Assembly (NCBI GenBank): GCA_038373885.1
Contig: JAWZYV010012529.1
Location: 62,001-126,000, forward strand
Length of the DNA: 64,000 nt
Direction: 5' to 3'
Source: Cheiracanthium punctorium
Taxonomy: Eukaryota > Arthropoda > Arachnida > Araneae > Cheiracanthiidae
The notes under the pieces are model-generated. The model saw only the letters and a program-made list of their open reading frames with translations, was not told the origin of the DNA and searched no databases. Shown in pieces: positions 32,570 through 44,300 of this stretch (position 1 is its first letter; the number at the start of each line of letters is the position of its first letter). A program made the position numbers and the translations under genes.

Positions 32570-35500
32570 TCGTATACTTAGAAGTTTTACTTCACTTCTG
32601 AATTTTCTTCCATAGCTATGTGTAACACGGTATACTATGAATTACAACACTCTATACTTCGTCGTGGCAAATATATATATATACACATTTTCTTTCCCTT
32701 CTCGGTTTAGTCCTTCCATAATCGTGTCGAAGCAGGTAAGCCAGGGGGTGCTAAGTGCACGGACTGAAATCGTGCTAGGGTCCTAATTGTCACTTCGCGT
32801 GAGATTTGGAGAGGGGTGGGCTCACAGGACTCAGTTCCGGCACTCGAAAAAACGACATCCAGCGGCCTCCAGTGCTCCCTTCTTGTTTGATATCCAACTG
32901 TCATGGCAACTAATTTCAGGCCAGACGACGATTCGTATTCCGTCCACCTACGGCAAAAACCGAGGTTTAAATATAGGTTCTCTAATAGTTTTTCTTTTCT
33001 TTTCCATTCGGAGGAAAATGAAGAAAAAGAACAGCTAAGACGGGGCAAACAGAAAGTGACCCATTAACCAGAGAACCGTAGTGTGTTAATTGGGATGTTT
33101 TGACGAAAAGCGGAGGGTTATTACGGCAGTCTCTGGGCCGGTCTTATCTGTGCAGGTATAGACATGCGTCCGCCAAATAAACGGAGATCAATCAGTGTTT
33201 TGTGATTAGTAAAAGAATATAATCACGAATACCGAGCCGTAATAATAAACATTATTAAACGCATAACCTGCATGCATCATACTTAAAGAATAGTGTCACA
33301 TGAACGGAAAATTGACTTTAGCTTTTTAGTTCGTCAAAGTAAATTCCGTCTCACTCTAGATTCACAAATGGATAATGGGGCGATTCAAATTTGTGGTGAA
33401 AAAATCGACTTAAGAATTTAGTTGATGATCTTTAAATTTTATGTTCCTTTTGTTTAAAAAAAAAATAGCCAAAAAATTAGGAATTTTCGACTTCATTAGC
33501 TACTGCCTCAACGAAGTCAAAATTTCAGGCATTGTACAATAGAGTTGTAAAGATATGCTACATGACACTGGTTTAAAAAAACACACTTTCTATTTTCGAT
33601 GATCTGTAGTGCGGAAAAGTTGCCATTAGGGGTTCATTTCGCATAAAAGGTTTGTAGTTTATAGGGCAATATATATATTGAGTTCCCTGTGTTTTTTACG
33701 TCGAAGGGCTTGGACTGAAGAAGTTCAAAACAATTTTTGAACGAAACGCGTATCCTCTTTCCTTTTACTTCTTATGTGTGTTTTTTACAAAGTTTTTTAA
33801 TTACTTTATCGTTTAACACCAGTATTTTGAGTGTTTTTTCACTTTTTCAGTTTTCAATTCCTTGCTTTGCCTAAAATGAACAGAAATTTTGGTAAAATGC
33901 TGATTTTTGTCTCTTTATTTATTTTTTTCTAATTTCGATGGTAGGTACGAAAAAGATGTCAAAGACACTAAGTTTATATTTAAAAAAAAAAAAAAAAAAA
34001 AACCTCGTCAAGGGGAGACCCCCCTGAACTCCCCTAATTTCTTAGTTTCATTATTGCCCTATTAAAACGATATTAATTGACTATGTCATTTTATCTCTCA
34101 TCTTTCGCGTATTTCGCCTGGTAACCCTATGTTGAAATTTTTGTGATTGTAATCTATTTATAGAAAAATACATGTGATGTATATTCTACAGCTTACGAAA
34201 TTGTAACAATAGATTAAAGCTGTTGTGAACTAATAGTATTTAAATATATGTAAAATTTTGTCTCATTTTTATGTCGCTTTTTTGGGGACAATTTTCAATA
34301 AAGGGCGTGAGAGATAAAATGGCATAGTCATTAAAACGATGTTTGCAAGGCAATACCTTAATTTGATGAAAACTTATTGTCATTTTTTAAAATTTTCTAG
34401 TTTTTTGACGTTATATAGAAATTTTGTCAAGGGTGTCGCATAACTTTATTGTGTGATGTTTGTCGGTAATAGTAATAAAATATGCCAAATTCACTGCATT
34501 TTTTACCGTATAGACTTTTTTAAATTAGCTTTTTATTAGCTTTATAAGTACTTAAAGTATGAAAGATTCCCATTACTCATTTTAGACTATTCAAAATTTA
34601 TTTCAGATATTTGCACGTAAAATAAGCATTTTTTATGACTATTTTCTTTAATCATTAATAGAATCATAGGTTTACCCTTTCTTATAATGAAACGGAATAT
34701 TTTTTGTGAAGTTTGTACTTGTTTGAAGAAGTAATTTAAGTATTTTCTTAAAAGTTATGTCATTGAAATAAAAATTTGAAAAAATACCATACCCAGTCAA
34801 TAAAAACGAACAACATTCCTACATCGAAACGATGCATGAACAATCTCTATAAAAACAAGCTGAGTTAATAGCAATTCAGATTTAAAAATAGTTTAAATAA
34901 TTTCTATATTTTATTATCTAGAATTATAATTTCTAGAGGAAAGTTTTATACATAACACGTGTATACAAATGCACACATATGTACACACACACATTTATAT
35001 GTATGTATATATACACCCGTACGACATTTTAAAAATACAATATCGCATAGACATACAGAAAATATGACACTTAAAAAAATAAATCATTATATAAAAGCTA
35101 AATATAATCGATTACAGAAATTTTAGAAATTGGATGTATAAATTGTTTTATTGTGATCATTCACCATGCCAAGTATACTGATTCATATCAATAGGAAAAT
35201 TAAATAATTAGCCATAAAATAATATTAACAGTTGTCTCACTGTGTTCCACTCCTGATTTAAAGGAAAAGGGTAGGTAGATTTTTAGCTAAAAAACATTTC
35301 CTTGACGTAAACACCGTTTCATATCACATGTTAGACATGATGTGAGTATGCATGAAACAATACATTTCCTCCTTTCTGGAAAACTACCGTGCATAAGACT
35401 TTCAAATTTTCTTGCCGAAACGAAAATCCGGCACGAAAAAATTTTTGTGCACTGTACTGTTTGAAGTAAAGTGTGTTTCAAATACATGGAACTATGTTAT

Positions 35501-35932
35501 GAATTACGGAACAAATGTTGTTTTAATAGTAAACTGCGAAACGCTTCAATAATTTGTTTCACACAGGTACCGTGTCGTTTTGTTGACAGAAACGTTTTAT
35601 ACATTTTTTCTTTGGTTTTGTTACTGTTAAGTCCTTGATATTAAGTGGGAATGATTTTATGTTTTAGTCATTATTTTATTTTTGTTTTCCTTATATCTAT
35701 ATATCTGTATATCGTAACAGAGTTAGTGAGTAACTTTCCGATTAAAAAAAAAAAGAATTTCTTTTCGTATCTTTCGAACAGTGCAATATCTGAATAGTGA
35801 TGTTCAAATCAAACCACACATTACCTAAAATCCTAGCATCATGAAGCAAACTAAACCTTCGGTTTAAAAGTTTCATTCGTTTTCAAAGTACCACTGGGTG
35901 CCATTGCAATGCATTCTACTCCGCTATGTATA
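32570..35932. other. Intergenic DNA, no gene seen; one inverted-repeat pair
   Basis: A GC-richer block at about 32700-33060 is open on both strands (minus 32707-33048) but shows no motif. A 20-bp A-run precedes 34003. The segments about 34068-34110 and 34307-34342 are inverted copies (GACTATGTCATTTTATCTCT against the complement of GAGATAAAATGGCATAGTC), perhaps the ends of a 275-bp element. (TG/TA)n patches lie at 34960-35020. Remainder AT-rich. Confidence 0.5.
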
Positions 35933-36224
35933 CAGTGGAACCTGGGCCCTCCCAGGTTGGATACCTCCCTATGGATGGACGCGAGATGAAAAATGGGCAT
36001 CTTGCGTCTCGCAAAACAGCCGAAAAGCTTTGTCTCGTCTCGCAAAAAAGCTGTAAATGGCAGTCTCGTCTCGCAAAAAGTCGTCTCGCGTCCATCCCTA
36101 TTCCTCCCTCAGTTGGACACTTTTCTGGGGAACGGAAAGTGTGTCCATAATATAGAAGTATACTTCTATAAGTTGGACACTTTTTGAAGAAACTGCGAAT
36201 GTCCAACTTACGTAGGTTTCACTG
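35933..36224. mobile_element. Tigger-like MITE (CAGTGGAACCT ends), with a nested insertion
   Basis: The left end CAGTGGAACCTGGG follows TA (35931-35932); the right end, reverse complement CAGTGAAACCTACG, ends at 36224. GTTGGACACTTTT repeats inside (about 36113 and 36173) and GTCCAACTTACGTAGG near the end give an alternating sub-terminal pattern like that of Tigger/pogo elements. It is split at 35970-36100 by a GTCTCG-family element. Confidence 0.72.
35970..36100. mobile_element. GTCTCG-family hAT-type MITE, copy B (nested)
   Basis: Ends TATGGATGGACGCGAG and (reverse complement) TAGGGATGGACGCGAG. Flanking 8-mers TACCTCCC (35962-35969) and TTCCTCCC (36101-36108) match at 7 of 8. The interior holds TTGTCTCGTCTCGCAAAA and CAGTCTCGTCTCGCAAAA. 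Open frames 35851-36206 on both strands arise from this nest. Confidence 0.85.
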
Positions 36225-37054
36225 TGTATATATACATCAGTTCGAATTAAATTGTAGATTTAAGACTTTCAGAGATTTAAAGAAAAAAAGTAGCTTTAAA
36301 CTACAGAACAATTTTAATTTTTCTTCAAGCAAAATGTTTATAAACCTTTGTGCGGATAATCTAGCATTGGTGTACCGTGAGGCGTGGAGCTCCACAACAC
36401 GATTTGTTATATTTAAACAGAAAAATAAAATAAAATAGACAAATGACATTCCTAGTTTGCATACAACGAAATTTCTATTTTTGAAATCCGAATTCTTTTC
36501 TCTGAAGCATCAAAATTTGATGCACACTGACCACCACAACATGCAAATAAAGCGCACACACACACAAAACGTTAATGACACAATAAATGCACGCAGATCC
36601 AGTTCTCTATCCAAAATACACAACCTCGCCTATAGAAAAGCTGCGAGTATGGTTGTATGGTTCTGTGCCAGAAAACTTTCCTTTATCTTTGCCTGACGTG
36701 CGTTACTTCGGCCATGAAAAACCTAATGAACACACACATTCGGACAAGGATGACATAAAATAACGCAAAAAGGCAAAAGTACACAAACATGCCCTTTTTT
36801 TCCAGTGGCCGATCCGGCACAAAACGTGGAAGTGGAGGCTCTGAAAGGAAAGTTAGTAAGTGAAAAGACAGAACCGGGCATTGTGTCTTCTTTTGACAAC
36901 TCAGGCAATCGTTGTGTCGTCGTTGGTCCCACACACGCACGCATATTCATGAGTCGTGAAGCAGAAACTAAAAATATTTGGATAAGTTTCTCCGGTTTCT
37001 ACCTTCTCTAATTCTTTCCCAGTTTGGAGTAAGCTGACCGTTTGTTCTTGTGCG
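36225..37054. other. Intergenic DNA, no gene seen
   Basis: AT-rich with a short (CA)n patch at 36555-36567. Overlapping frames at 36683-37011 on both strands have no recognisable motif. Confidence 0.5.
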
Positions 37055-37058
37055 TTAA

Positions 37059-37528
37059 CCCTTTGAGGCGCAACCCTTTCCCTATGCTGAAAAAAGGACA
37101 ACCGTTGCCATCGCTCGACTTAACTACCAGCAAGATGGCGGATGATCGAAACGTTCATCGCGTGCCGGCACAGTCAGGGTTCGTCAAAAAAGGGTCTCTC
37201 GATCTGTGGCACGCGATGAACGTTTCGATCGTCCGCCCTCTTGCTGGTAGTTAAGTCGAGCGATGGCAACCGCTGCCCTTTTTTCAGTATTGGGCAATCT
37301 ATCCAGCTGTTCTCGCATTCTTCCATTTTTCAGCAGATGTCATTGTTGTTAAAAATAATCGTGACAATTTATTTTACGGGACATGACGTGCTAAAAAGTA
37401 AAGGATTCTCGTGGAGCTATGTCACCCGCAACTATTTTTATAGAAATCAAATCTATTCTTCGTGACTGGCAACAGTCAAAACGTCAGAGATTGGTGTTAC
37501 CAGAGCGCGAACACTGCGCGTTAAACGG
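37059..37528 (+). mobile_element. TTAA-target snapback MITE, copy B
   Basis: Flanked by TTAA at 37055-37058 and 37529-37532. The left end is CCCTTTGAGGCGCAACCCTT; the right end in reverse complement is CCGTTTAACGCGCAGTGTTC. Opposite orientation to copy A. The hairpin arms (CGACTTAACTACCAGCAAGA and complement, about 37116-37262) remain, but the apex differs from copy A (GGCACAGTCAGGGTTCGTC). The subterminal GTTCCC...GGGAAC hairpin is mutated. Confidence 0.88.
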
Positions 37529-37532
37529 TTAA

Positions 37533-37935
37533 TCAAGCAGTTTCAGCGTTTTTGTCCAACGTAGATAAACACGTTTTAAATAATAAAAATAACTATCCAC
37601 CCCCCCTAATTTTCTTTTACAATACAGTAGACTCCCTATTACAGTAGTGTAGCCAGGATTTTTTTTTTTTTTTTTTGGTGGTGGCTCAGAACTCAAAATC
37701 TAGAATGCAATATAACTTATAAAAATCGATGCACCTTTTTCCTGCTCCCCGATCGATTTTTATTATCTATGTATGCCCCCCCCCTTTATATTTGCCGAAA
37801 AGTGTTCGCATAAAAAAATGAAATAAAGAAAAGAAAGGATGAAAATCTTAAAAAAAAAAAAAAAAATCATAAATCGGGTTTAAAATCTTGGAAGATGGAA
37901 AAAACCATAAGAAAAGATTTTTTTAATTTGGTCTA
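37533..37935. other. Spacer, no gene seen
   Basis: Holds GTGTAGCCAGGA followed by a long T-run (about 37660-37676) and later a C-run (37776-37784), probably a degraded member of the G-run CAGTGGCG-type repeats, followed by A-rich DNA. Confidence 0.45.
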
Positions 37936-39101
37936 CAGTATGTAACAAAACTATAAGACCATCTGTAACTTTACATCGCAAAAAAGTCCAAACGATAATA
38001 ATGTAAAAGAAAATAGAATTTTATTTGTTTGTTTTTATGAGGAAATTCACAATGCTGCGTGGAAGAGAATTATCTGAACTAGAAGTTCGAAAAATTTGGT
38101 TTTATAAGGGCTCTGGAAAATCGGAACATGAAATAAGTAAGATACTTAAACGTTCTAAAACTGCTATTCATAATGTTTTAAGTAAAAGAGATTTTTATGG
38201 AAAATATAAAAGATCTGACAGAAAGAATAAAGTATCAGCTTGCGATAAGAGACAAATTTTCAAGCTTGCAACGAAACAGAACTTGTCTACTCGTAAAATA
38301 ACACAGCAGACAAATAAAACTATTTCACACATGACAGTCTGGTACACTTTACGGTCAAATTCAAATGTTGCTCTTAGGAAATTAAAAAGAAAGCCAAGAC
38401 TGTTAAAGCATCATGAAGAACAAAGGCTGAAGTGGGCAAAGAAAGTCATGACATGGGATGCTATTTGGAAAAATATTATTTTTTCCGACGAAAAAAAAAT
38501 TTAATTTGGATGGCCCGGACGGTAATATTTACTATTGGCAGGATTTACGAACGGAACCTCGGGATTTCTTCAGTAGGCAGATGGGTGGTGGCTCTGTGAT
38601 GGTGTGGGGAGCTTTTTCATATGATGGGAAATGTGATCTGCAGCGAGTTTCTGGAAATATGGACTCCATTTGTTATCAACAACTGCTTTACCAACAGCAT
38701 ATACCTTTTGGCCCATTTTTAGGAGGACCAAACTGGAAATTTCAGCAAGACAATGCGCCATGCCATGTGTCTAAATCAACTAAAAACTGGTTTCAAAAAG
38801 AAAGAATCGAGGTCTTAAACTGGCCAAGCCGTAGTCCAGACCTGAATCCCACCGAGAACTTGTGGGGCCATTTGGCTCGTCAAGTGTATGCAAATAACCG
38901 TCAGTATGATTCTGTGTATGAATTGGAACTAGGTATCGTGGATGAATGGGACAAAATTCCCAAATTTTTGTTCGAAATCCTAATAAATTCTATGAAAAAT
39001 AGAGTATTTGAAGTTATTCAGAAAAATGGTGGTTCAACAATATTTGAGTTTTATTAAAAAAATTTTTTTAACTAGTGGTCTTATAATTTTGTTACAGTTT
39101 T
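37936..39101 (+). mobile_element. Tc1-like transposon
   Basis: TA at 37934-37935 then CAGTATGTAACAAAACTATA at the left. Near the right end, 39076-39097 in reverse complement reads CTGTAACAAAATTATAAGAC, matching the left repeat at 20 of 22 positions (37940-37961). The outermost four bases and target TA on the right are not conserved, so the right limit is estimated. The single open unit inside is a transposase on the plus strand. Confidence 0.88.
38052..39057 (+). pseudogene. Tc1-like transposase, one +1 frameshift
   Basis: DDE transposase that cuts and pastes the element by its terminal repeats. The Met at 38052 is chosen because MLRGRELSELE fits the family start; nine residues upstream of it look untranslated. 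An N-terminal paired-like double HTH spans about residues 1-110. The DDE core: Asp in FSDEKK (38487-38489), Asp in QDNAPCH (38749-38751), and Glu in NPTENLWG (38854-38856), with 34 residues between the last two (DD34E). The C-terminus is intact, ending at 39057; total about 334 residues, usual for the family. Frame changes once, inside nine A's at 38491-38499, where the family reading needs eight. No other stop or lost catalytic residue is seen, so this is either a very young pseudogene or a homopolymer error in the assembly. Composition is like the surroundings. Confidence 0.93.
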
Positions 39102-39289
39102 TTGATTGGAAATTTTTTTAATTTTTGATAAAATAATCAGTATATTTAAATATCTCTTAAAAATAATATACATATATTTTATATTTCATTTATTAACATC
39201 AACATAATTTAATTTTTTAAAAATTATACTATTTATAGTAAAAATCACAAAATCCTGAACCTCAAATTTCTCAAGGAGAACTTTCAAAT

Positions 39290-41347
39290 GTACTGCTGCG
39301 GAAGAAAAAAAAAGGCCCACTTGCTCTTTATTTGGCCATTATTCGTCGGACTGCAAACTAATATATACCATTCGTTTTCAAATAACGTATACTTTAATTT
39401 TCTAGTAATTTAAATTGCATAAGGGGCCGTCTTCATATTTAATTCTGCATCAACTTCGTTTTTTTTTTAGCAACATACTACTTTGACTTTATTAAACGAA
39501 AGAAAAAGTTCAAATTACCCTAAATGTAAATTTTCACCAATTTTCTCCGATAATTTCCGAAGATATTGCGATTCATTTTTTGCGCGATTTTAAGGGACTT
39601 TCTGCAAATTGAGAAACGCTATTTGTAGGTTCCGAACTTTTCGCAATTCATTAATTTCGCTCGCGATAGTTAAAAGAAATAAATATTATTTTCACGTAAA
39701 ATACTGTTTCTAATCTTAAAGTTTTTTGTACTGAGAATGTCAGCTGTAGAATTTAGAATATTTAGTCAGTGGTTCAAATGACCCGTGAGTTCATAACCAC
39801 TTGGTTCCATTGGCGTATGCAAGGGGAGGGTCAAACATTTTTTAACAAAATGTCCATGAATTTTTAATTTTTAGCTTAAATATTATGCATTTTAACACAA
39901 AGTTATATCTATACCCCCCCCCTCCCCCTTGAAGGAAGCCTGCATACGCCACTGCTTAGTTCGTACACATGATTTAAACGAAAAATGCAAAACGACTGCT
40001 CACGATTTTGAAAATCTTTCTAATTTTGAAATTGTTATTGAGTATTTCTCTTGAAGGTTCTCTTAGACAGGTGAAATGTTGCCAGGAGTGAGAGGCTGTT
40101 CTCTGCTCTTCTGACTATAATCATGATTGTTACTCAGTTACCATCGAACTTGAAGAATGGTTTCCTGATTGATAATTTATTTGTTTGAATTTCATGTAAA
40201 AAATCGCAATTACTTTTTTGCCGACCCAATATTATCACTGTGTTTGTTATTTCACATTCTTCATTTAATATTATCGTCTGCAATGTGCAATATTCTTATG
40301 ACTTTTGGCGGTATTTTAATTTATAGTCAGATGAAAATATAGACAGAAAAACGTGATTTTGGATGTTTGTTGAATGTTTGATAAAGTATGGGGAAGTCCA
40401 AAGACCTGATGTTTCCAATATTAAAAAAAGGTCACATTCATGCCTGGAATGTTGAGGATGTTAGTTTTTCAGGAACAGGACGTTGTATTGGAAGACATAC
40501 ATCTACTGCATCTAATTCTTATTCATGGATATTATACATTTATTTGGTGGGATATGGTAGCGGACGCAACAATAGACGCCTTATGGAATCCCATCAAAAT
40601 ATAAAAACCTCTAATTTATTTGCTTCAAAATTTGATATATTTTTAATACCGCTATCTTTTACTGTTTTTGCAAAAAGAAATCTAATTTACGTTTATTTTA
40701 AGCAATTTTCAAAAAATTGTCACTTAATAAATTTATGTATGGTCCCTTAACTCAGGAAAATAACGCATTTTATTTAATATAAATTAAACTACTGAACGTA
40801 AAAAATTGAAATTTTGCACAGCCATGCAAAATCACTTTTTGCCTCTATTTCCATAAAAATTTGGCTATGTTGCTATTTATAATTTTTTTGAATATTAATT
40901 TAATAATTCATAATTCATACTAATATTTTATTAAAAATTATAATAATAGTAAATTATGTTTGGGTCGTTTAGTTCTAATAGTACGAATAAAAGTCAGCTT
41001 CTTTTTATCAATATTATATGAGATATGAATTAAAGTATGAAAAAAAATTTTAACTTAGGGGGAGGGGGATTTTGGGTGCTCATAACTCTAATTTTCAGTC
41101 CAAATTTATTGGAAATTGGTATCCGGGGTTAAAATGAGCTAAATTTTTGAAATACGAAATGAAATCTAAGGATTGCTATTGGAAAAAAAAAAGTTGATGC
41201 GAATTTTAATATGGAGACGGCCCCTTATACATTTTTTATGTATAGCAACTTAAAGTGTATGTCAATCGTAAACGATTGGTATATGTAACTTTTCTGTATG
41301 ACGAACGACGGCTGAATAAAGTGGGCTTTTTTTTTCCGCAGCTGTAC
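39290..41347. mobile_element. Unassigned DNA repeat family, copy 2 with both ends
   Basis: The left end GTACTGCTGCGGAAG and right end in reverse complement GTACAGCTGCGGAAA are followed on both sides by an A-run, GGCCCAC or AGCCCAC, and then similarity for about 180 bp (GACGGCC, AAGTTGATGC). The section 39290-40868 is the inverse of copy 1 at 21232-22485. Extra sequence not in copy 1 includes a hAT-type insertion (39808-39954) and about 190 bp at 40423-40611. No transposase was recognised. No target duplication is evident, so I treat this as a likely DNA transposon of undecided class; two separate insertions facing each other remain possible. Confidence 0.62.
39808..39954. mobile_element. hAT-type G-run MITE nested in the copy-2 repeat
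   Basis: Ends CATTGGCGTATGCAAGG and (reverse complement) CAGTGGCGTATGCAGG. Flanking 8-mers CTTGGTTC (39800-39807) and CTTAGTTC (39955-39962) match at 7 of 8. The homologous copy at 21232-22485 has a single CTTTGGTTC at this point (complement strand, about 21968-21976) with no insert, so the empty site is visible. A C-run and CTCCCCC lie next to the right end. Confidence 0.88.
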
Positions 41348-44300
41348 CAAGGGGATATGAGTACTACATAGCATAAAGTCTTTTTCCACTGCTTTTAATC
41401 CATCTGTATGTGATATGACGGACGTCGGTGTCAGCCATTGTCGGGAATTTTGCATTTTTAAAACTTTTATTTTTTTTAAAAATAAAATACGGCTGGTTTG
41501 CGGAGATCCGGCTAAACGGAGACCGGTTAAGTGGGAGTCTATACTGTATTTAAAAATCGTAGTTATGGATATCAAATTACACTCTTTTATTTACTCTTAA
41601 TTTTAGTTCTATTATATTTTGATATGACGTTAAAACAGCAAAGAAAACAAAAAATATCTTATTCCATAACCATGCGTTACATTACCAACTAGCCAACGAG
41701 CTATGAAGCTGTACAAGTCTATACTAAAGCTAATAAATTGAATACATATTTTACCTCTGACGTTCGCTTCAGCTGTGGTTGTTAATCAATATTTGACAAC
41801 ATTTCTACACGCTTAACTCAAACGAGCGAATTTTCGCTCCTTTCCTTACTTGAAAATGCATTACTCCTTTAGGAGTGTTTTTCGATCACTCAGTGCAGCC
41901 AAATATTCAGAGCAAAAAATTATCAGTATTTTGGTAAACAGGAAGCGTTACGTGGATTTTTCGGAAAAAGTACTTAAAGAGAATTTTTGCATTGATACTG
42001 TGGGTTTCGATGTAAAAAGGTCGAAACCGACAATTTTTCCTTTCACTCCCTCTATGATCGTATTTTTTCGCTCCTTTGAATTAAGTGTGTAGTTCCAATT
42101 CCGCACATAATTTCATTTTCTAAAGGTATATGACGAGAACTTCAAATTAATCTCGAAGGTGATTCGATCCGAAAACAAAACTGTTCATGAAACATGTACA
42201 GTTATTTACATCAGAAGTAAGCCAATTCAGAAAAACATGGAAAGAGCCTGGTTGATTCCGTCTAAACTTACCCAACAGGACAATTTCAATTCCAGCATGA
42301 AAAAGATCCTTGTAACATTTAGTGGGAAGAAGGAGTCGGTGCTTGTGTAAATGTCACTTCTTCATGGGTGGAAATGTTGTTAAGTTTCGAAAAGACCAGG
42401 TATTTTTTAAACTTTAATTTAGGCTAGAAAGAATTTTCAGGTTTATCAGGAGTATATAAATATTTAAAGTATCATATCAGTGATTTATCAAAGAATATTC
42501 TGTTCCAGTTATTTAAGGCAAGGGATCTGTCGGCAGTTCAATTTGAAAAGGAATAAGTGCTAGGAAACATCACACTCAAAGTTTTTGAATGCCTTCTATC
42601 TGCAAGTATATTTTTTCTGCCAGTGTTTTGTTATATGTTGCAAAGCAAAGTTTTTATCTCTTATGCTCTGCTGTTACCTCGGAAAAAAAAAAAAAAAAAA
42701 AAAAAAAAAAACGAAAAAAATTCATATCCGTAACATTGAGGGGGGGGGGGGGGGCAAAATGTTTCCTATTGTAGAAAATACAGTTTTCAAACAGGAGATA
42801 TCTGACTTTTCTCGAATTTTAAGGAGGGCAATTGCCCCCTCTTGCCCTTAGTAAGCTAAGCCTATGTCCGTAAGTATTTCATTTTACTTTTTAATTAATT
42901 TATTGTGTGAGGGCACCCTCTTCAGCCGGGGCCCAACTGCACTGCGGTGGTTACTGGGGCTTACGGTATGCCTTTGGAGAAAGAGTTTCTTTTTTATCAC
43001 CCGAACAGCTCTGTATATCTTCTTCTTCTTCTTGTTATTATTTTTATTTTTATCATTATATTATTATTTTAATTTTGAAAATTTGAATTTGCAATTATTT
43101 ATTTTTTAATTAAGTGGATGAATTTCAGATATATTATTTCAAGTATAATGGCAAATAACTATCTTAAACAAAACAATAAAAATCTTTATTGAATGGAATT
43201 CACGTTTTATTGAATGGAATGGCAATCAAAGCATCCAACTTTAAGTAGAGCGACTAAGTAGAAAGACTGTAAGTAGTCATTAAGAAGACTCATTATTAGT
43301 AAAAATATGAAAGCTGATACCTTGCTAAAGCGAATACTGGCGCTTCCCAAAATAATTTGATTGAAACAGTTTTAATACTCCTACGGATTGAGTATACAGT
43401 ACTAGAAGTTGATTGTTTGATGCTATTTAGTTCCTTTGGAATGACAATTTAACCTTCGTTTTAAAATGCCATCTTCCACTAAAACAAATTGATAGCACTT
43501 TGTTCAGAAATAAATCCGCATGATGCCTTTAAGCCTTGCCTTGAGCTTGAACGGATGCCTTTAAAATTGTTATATAAAAATTCCGAACTTTTATTTATTA
43601 ACCTTTAACAACTTCCACTGTCAATGCACTTACAATTTAAAGCATAAAAACATGCTCCTGTTTTCGAAAAAGTACAATCTCTCGCAGTAACCAGAGACTA
43701 TATAACATGAAGAATATATATTTCTATCAAAACGATTCGATTTTTGTTGCCATAGTTCCACACCAGGCCCGCTGTACATATAGATGGGAGTCATATTATT
43801 ACCACATTTGATGGATCAGATCTGCCACGGAGGGGGGGGGGATATACTACAAATTCAACTTAGCCCCCCCCTTTCCCCGTTTTGTGTCACATAACGCCCT
43901 TCCAGAGAAGAATGGTTGACATTATGAGATGCAGAGCAGAGAATCCGGTCTCCCCCAGTTTTTTCTTCTCAAGCGAACAAGCCCGATTGTATAAGGTGAT
44001 GTAATGTTTCCACTGAAGTGAAAAATTGACGTATGTATCTATCTATATATAAGGACCTTAAATATATAGGCGCTCATTCTATGTGTTATTTTTTATTTTA
44101 TTTTATTTCGCATTTAGTTTATGTATGGGGGGGATGATTTATTTCTTTTGTGGGGGTGAGGTTGGGGTGTGTGTAAGGGGGGGGAGGAATCGGAAAAAAA
44201 TTCGAATCTTGTTTTCAGACATGCAAATTCCTTTTGTCGCACATTGATGGGTTTTGGCTGGAGCACTCAAAAATATGATTTCATTCGAGGAAAATGGTTG

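Noticed and set aside
32707..33048. 113-codon minus-strand frame as a gene
   Set aside because: Without motif, homologue or splice context it cannot be supported; kept only as a low-interest finding.
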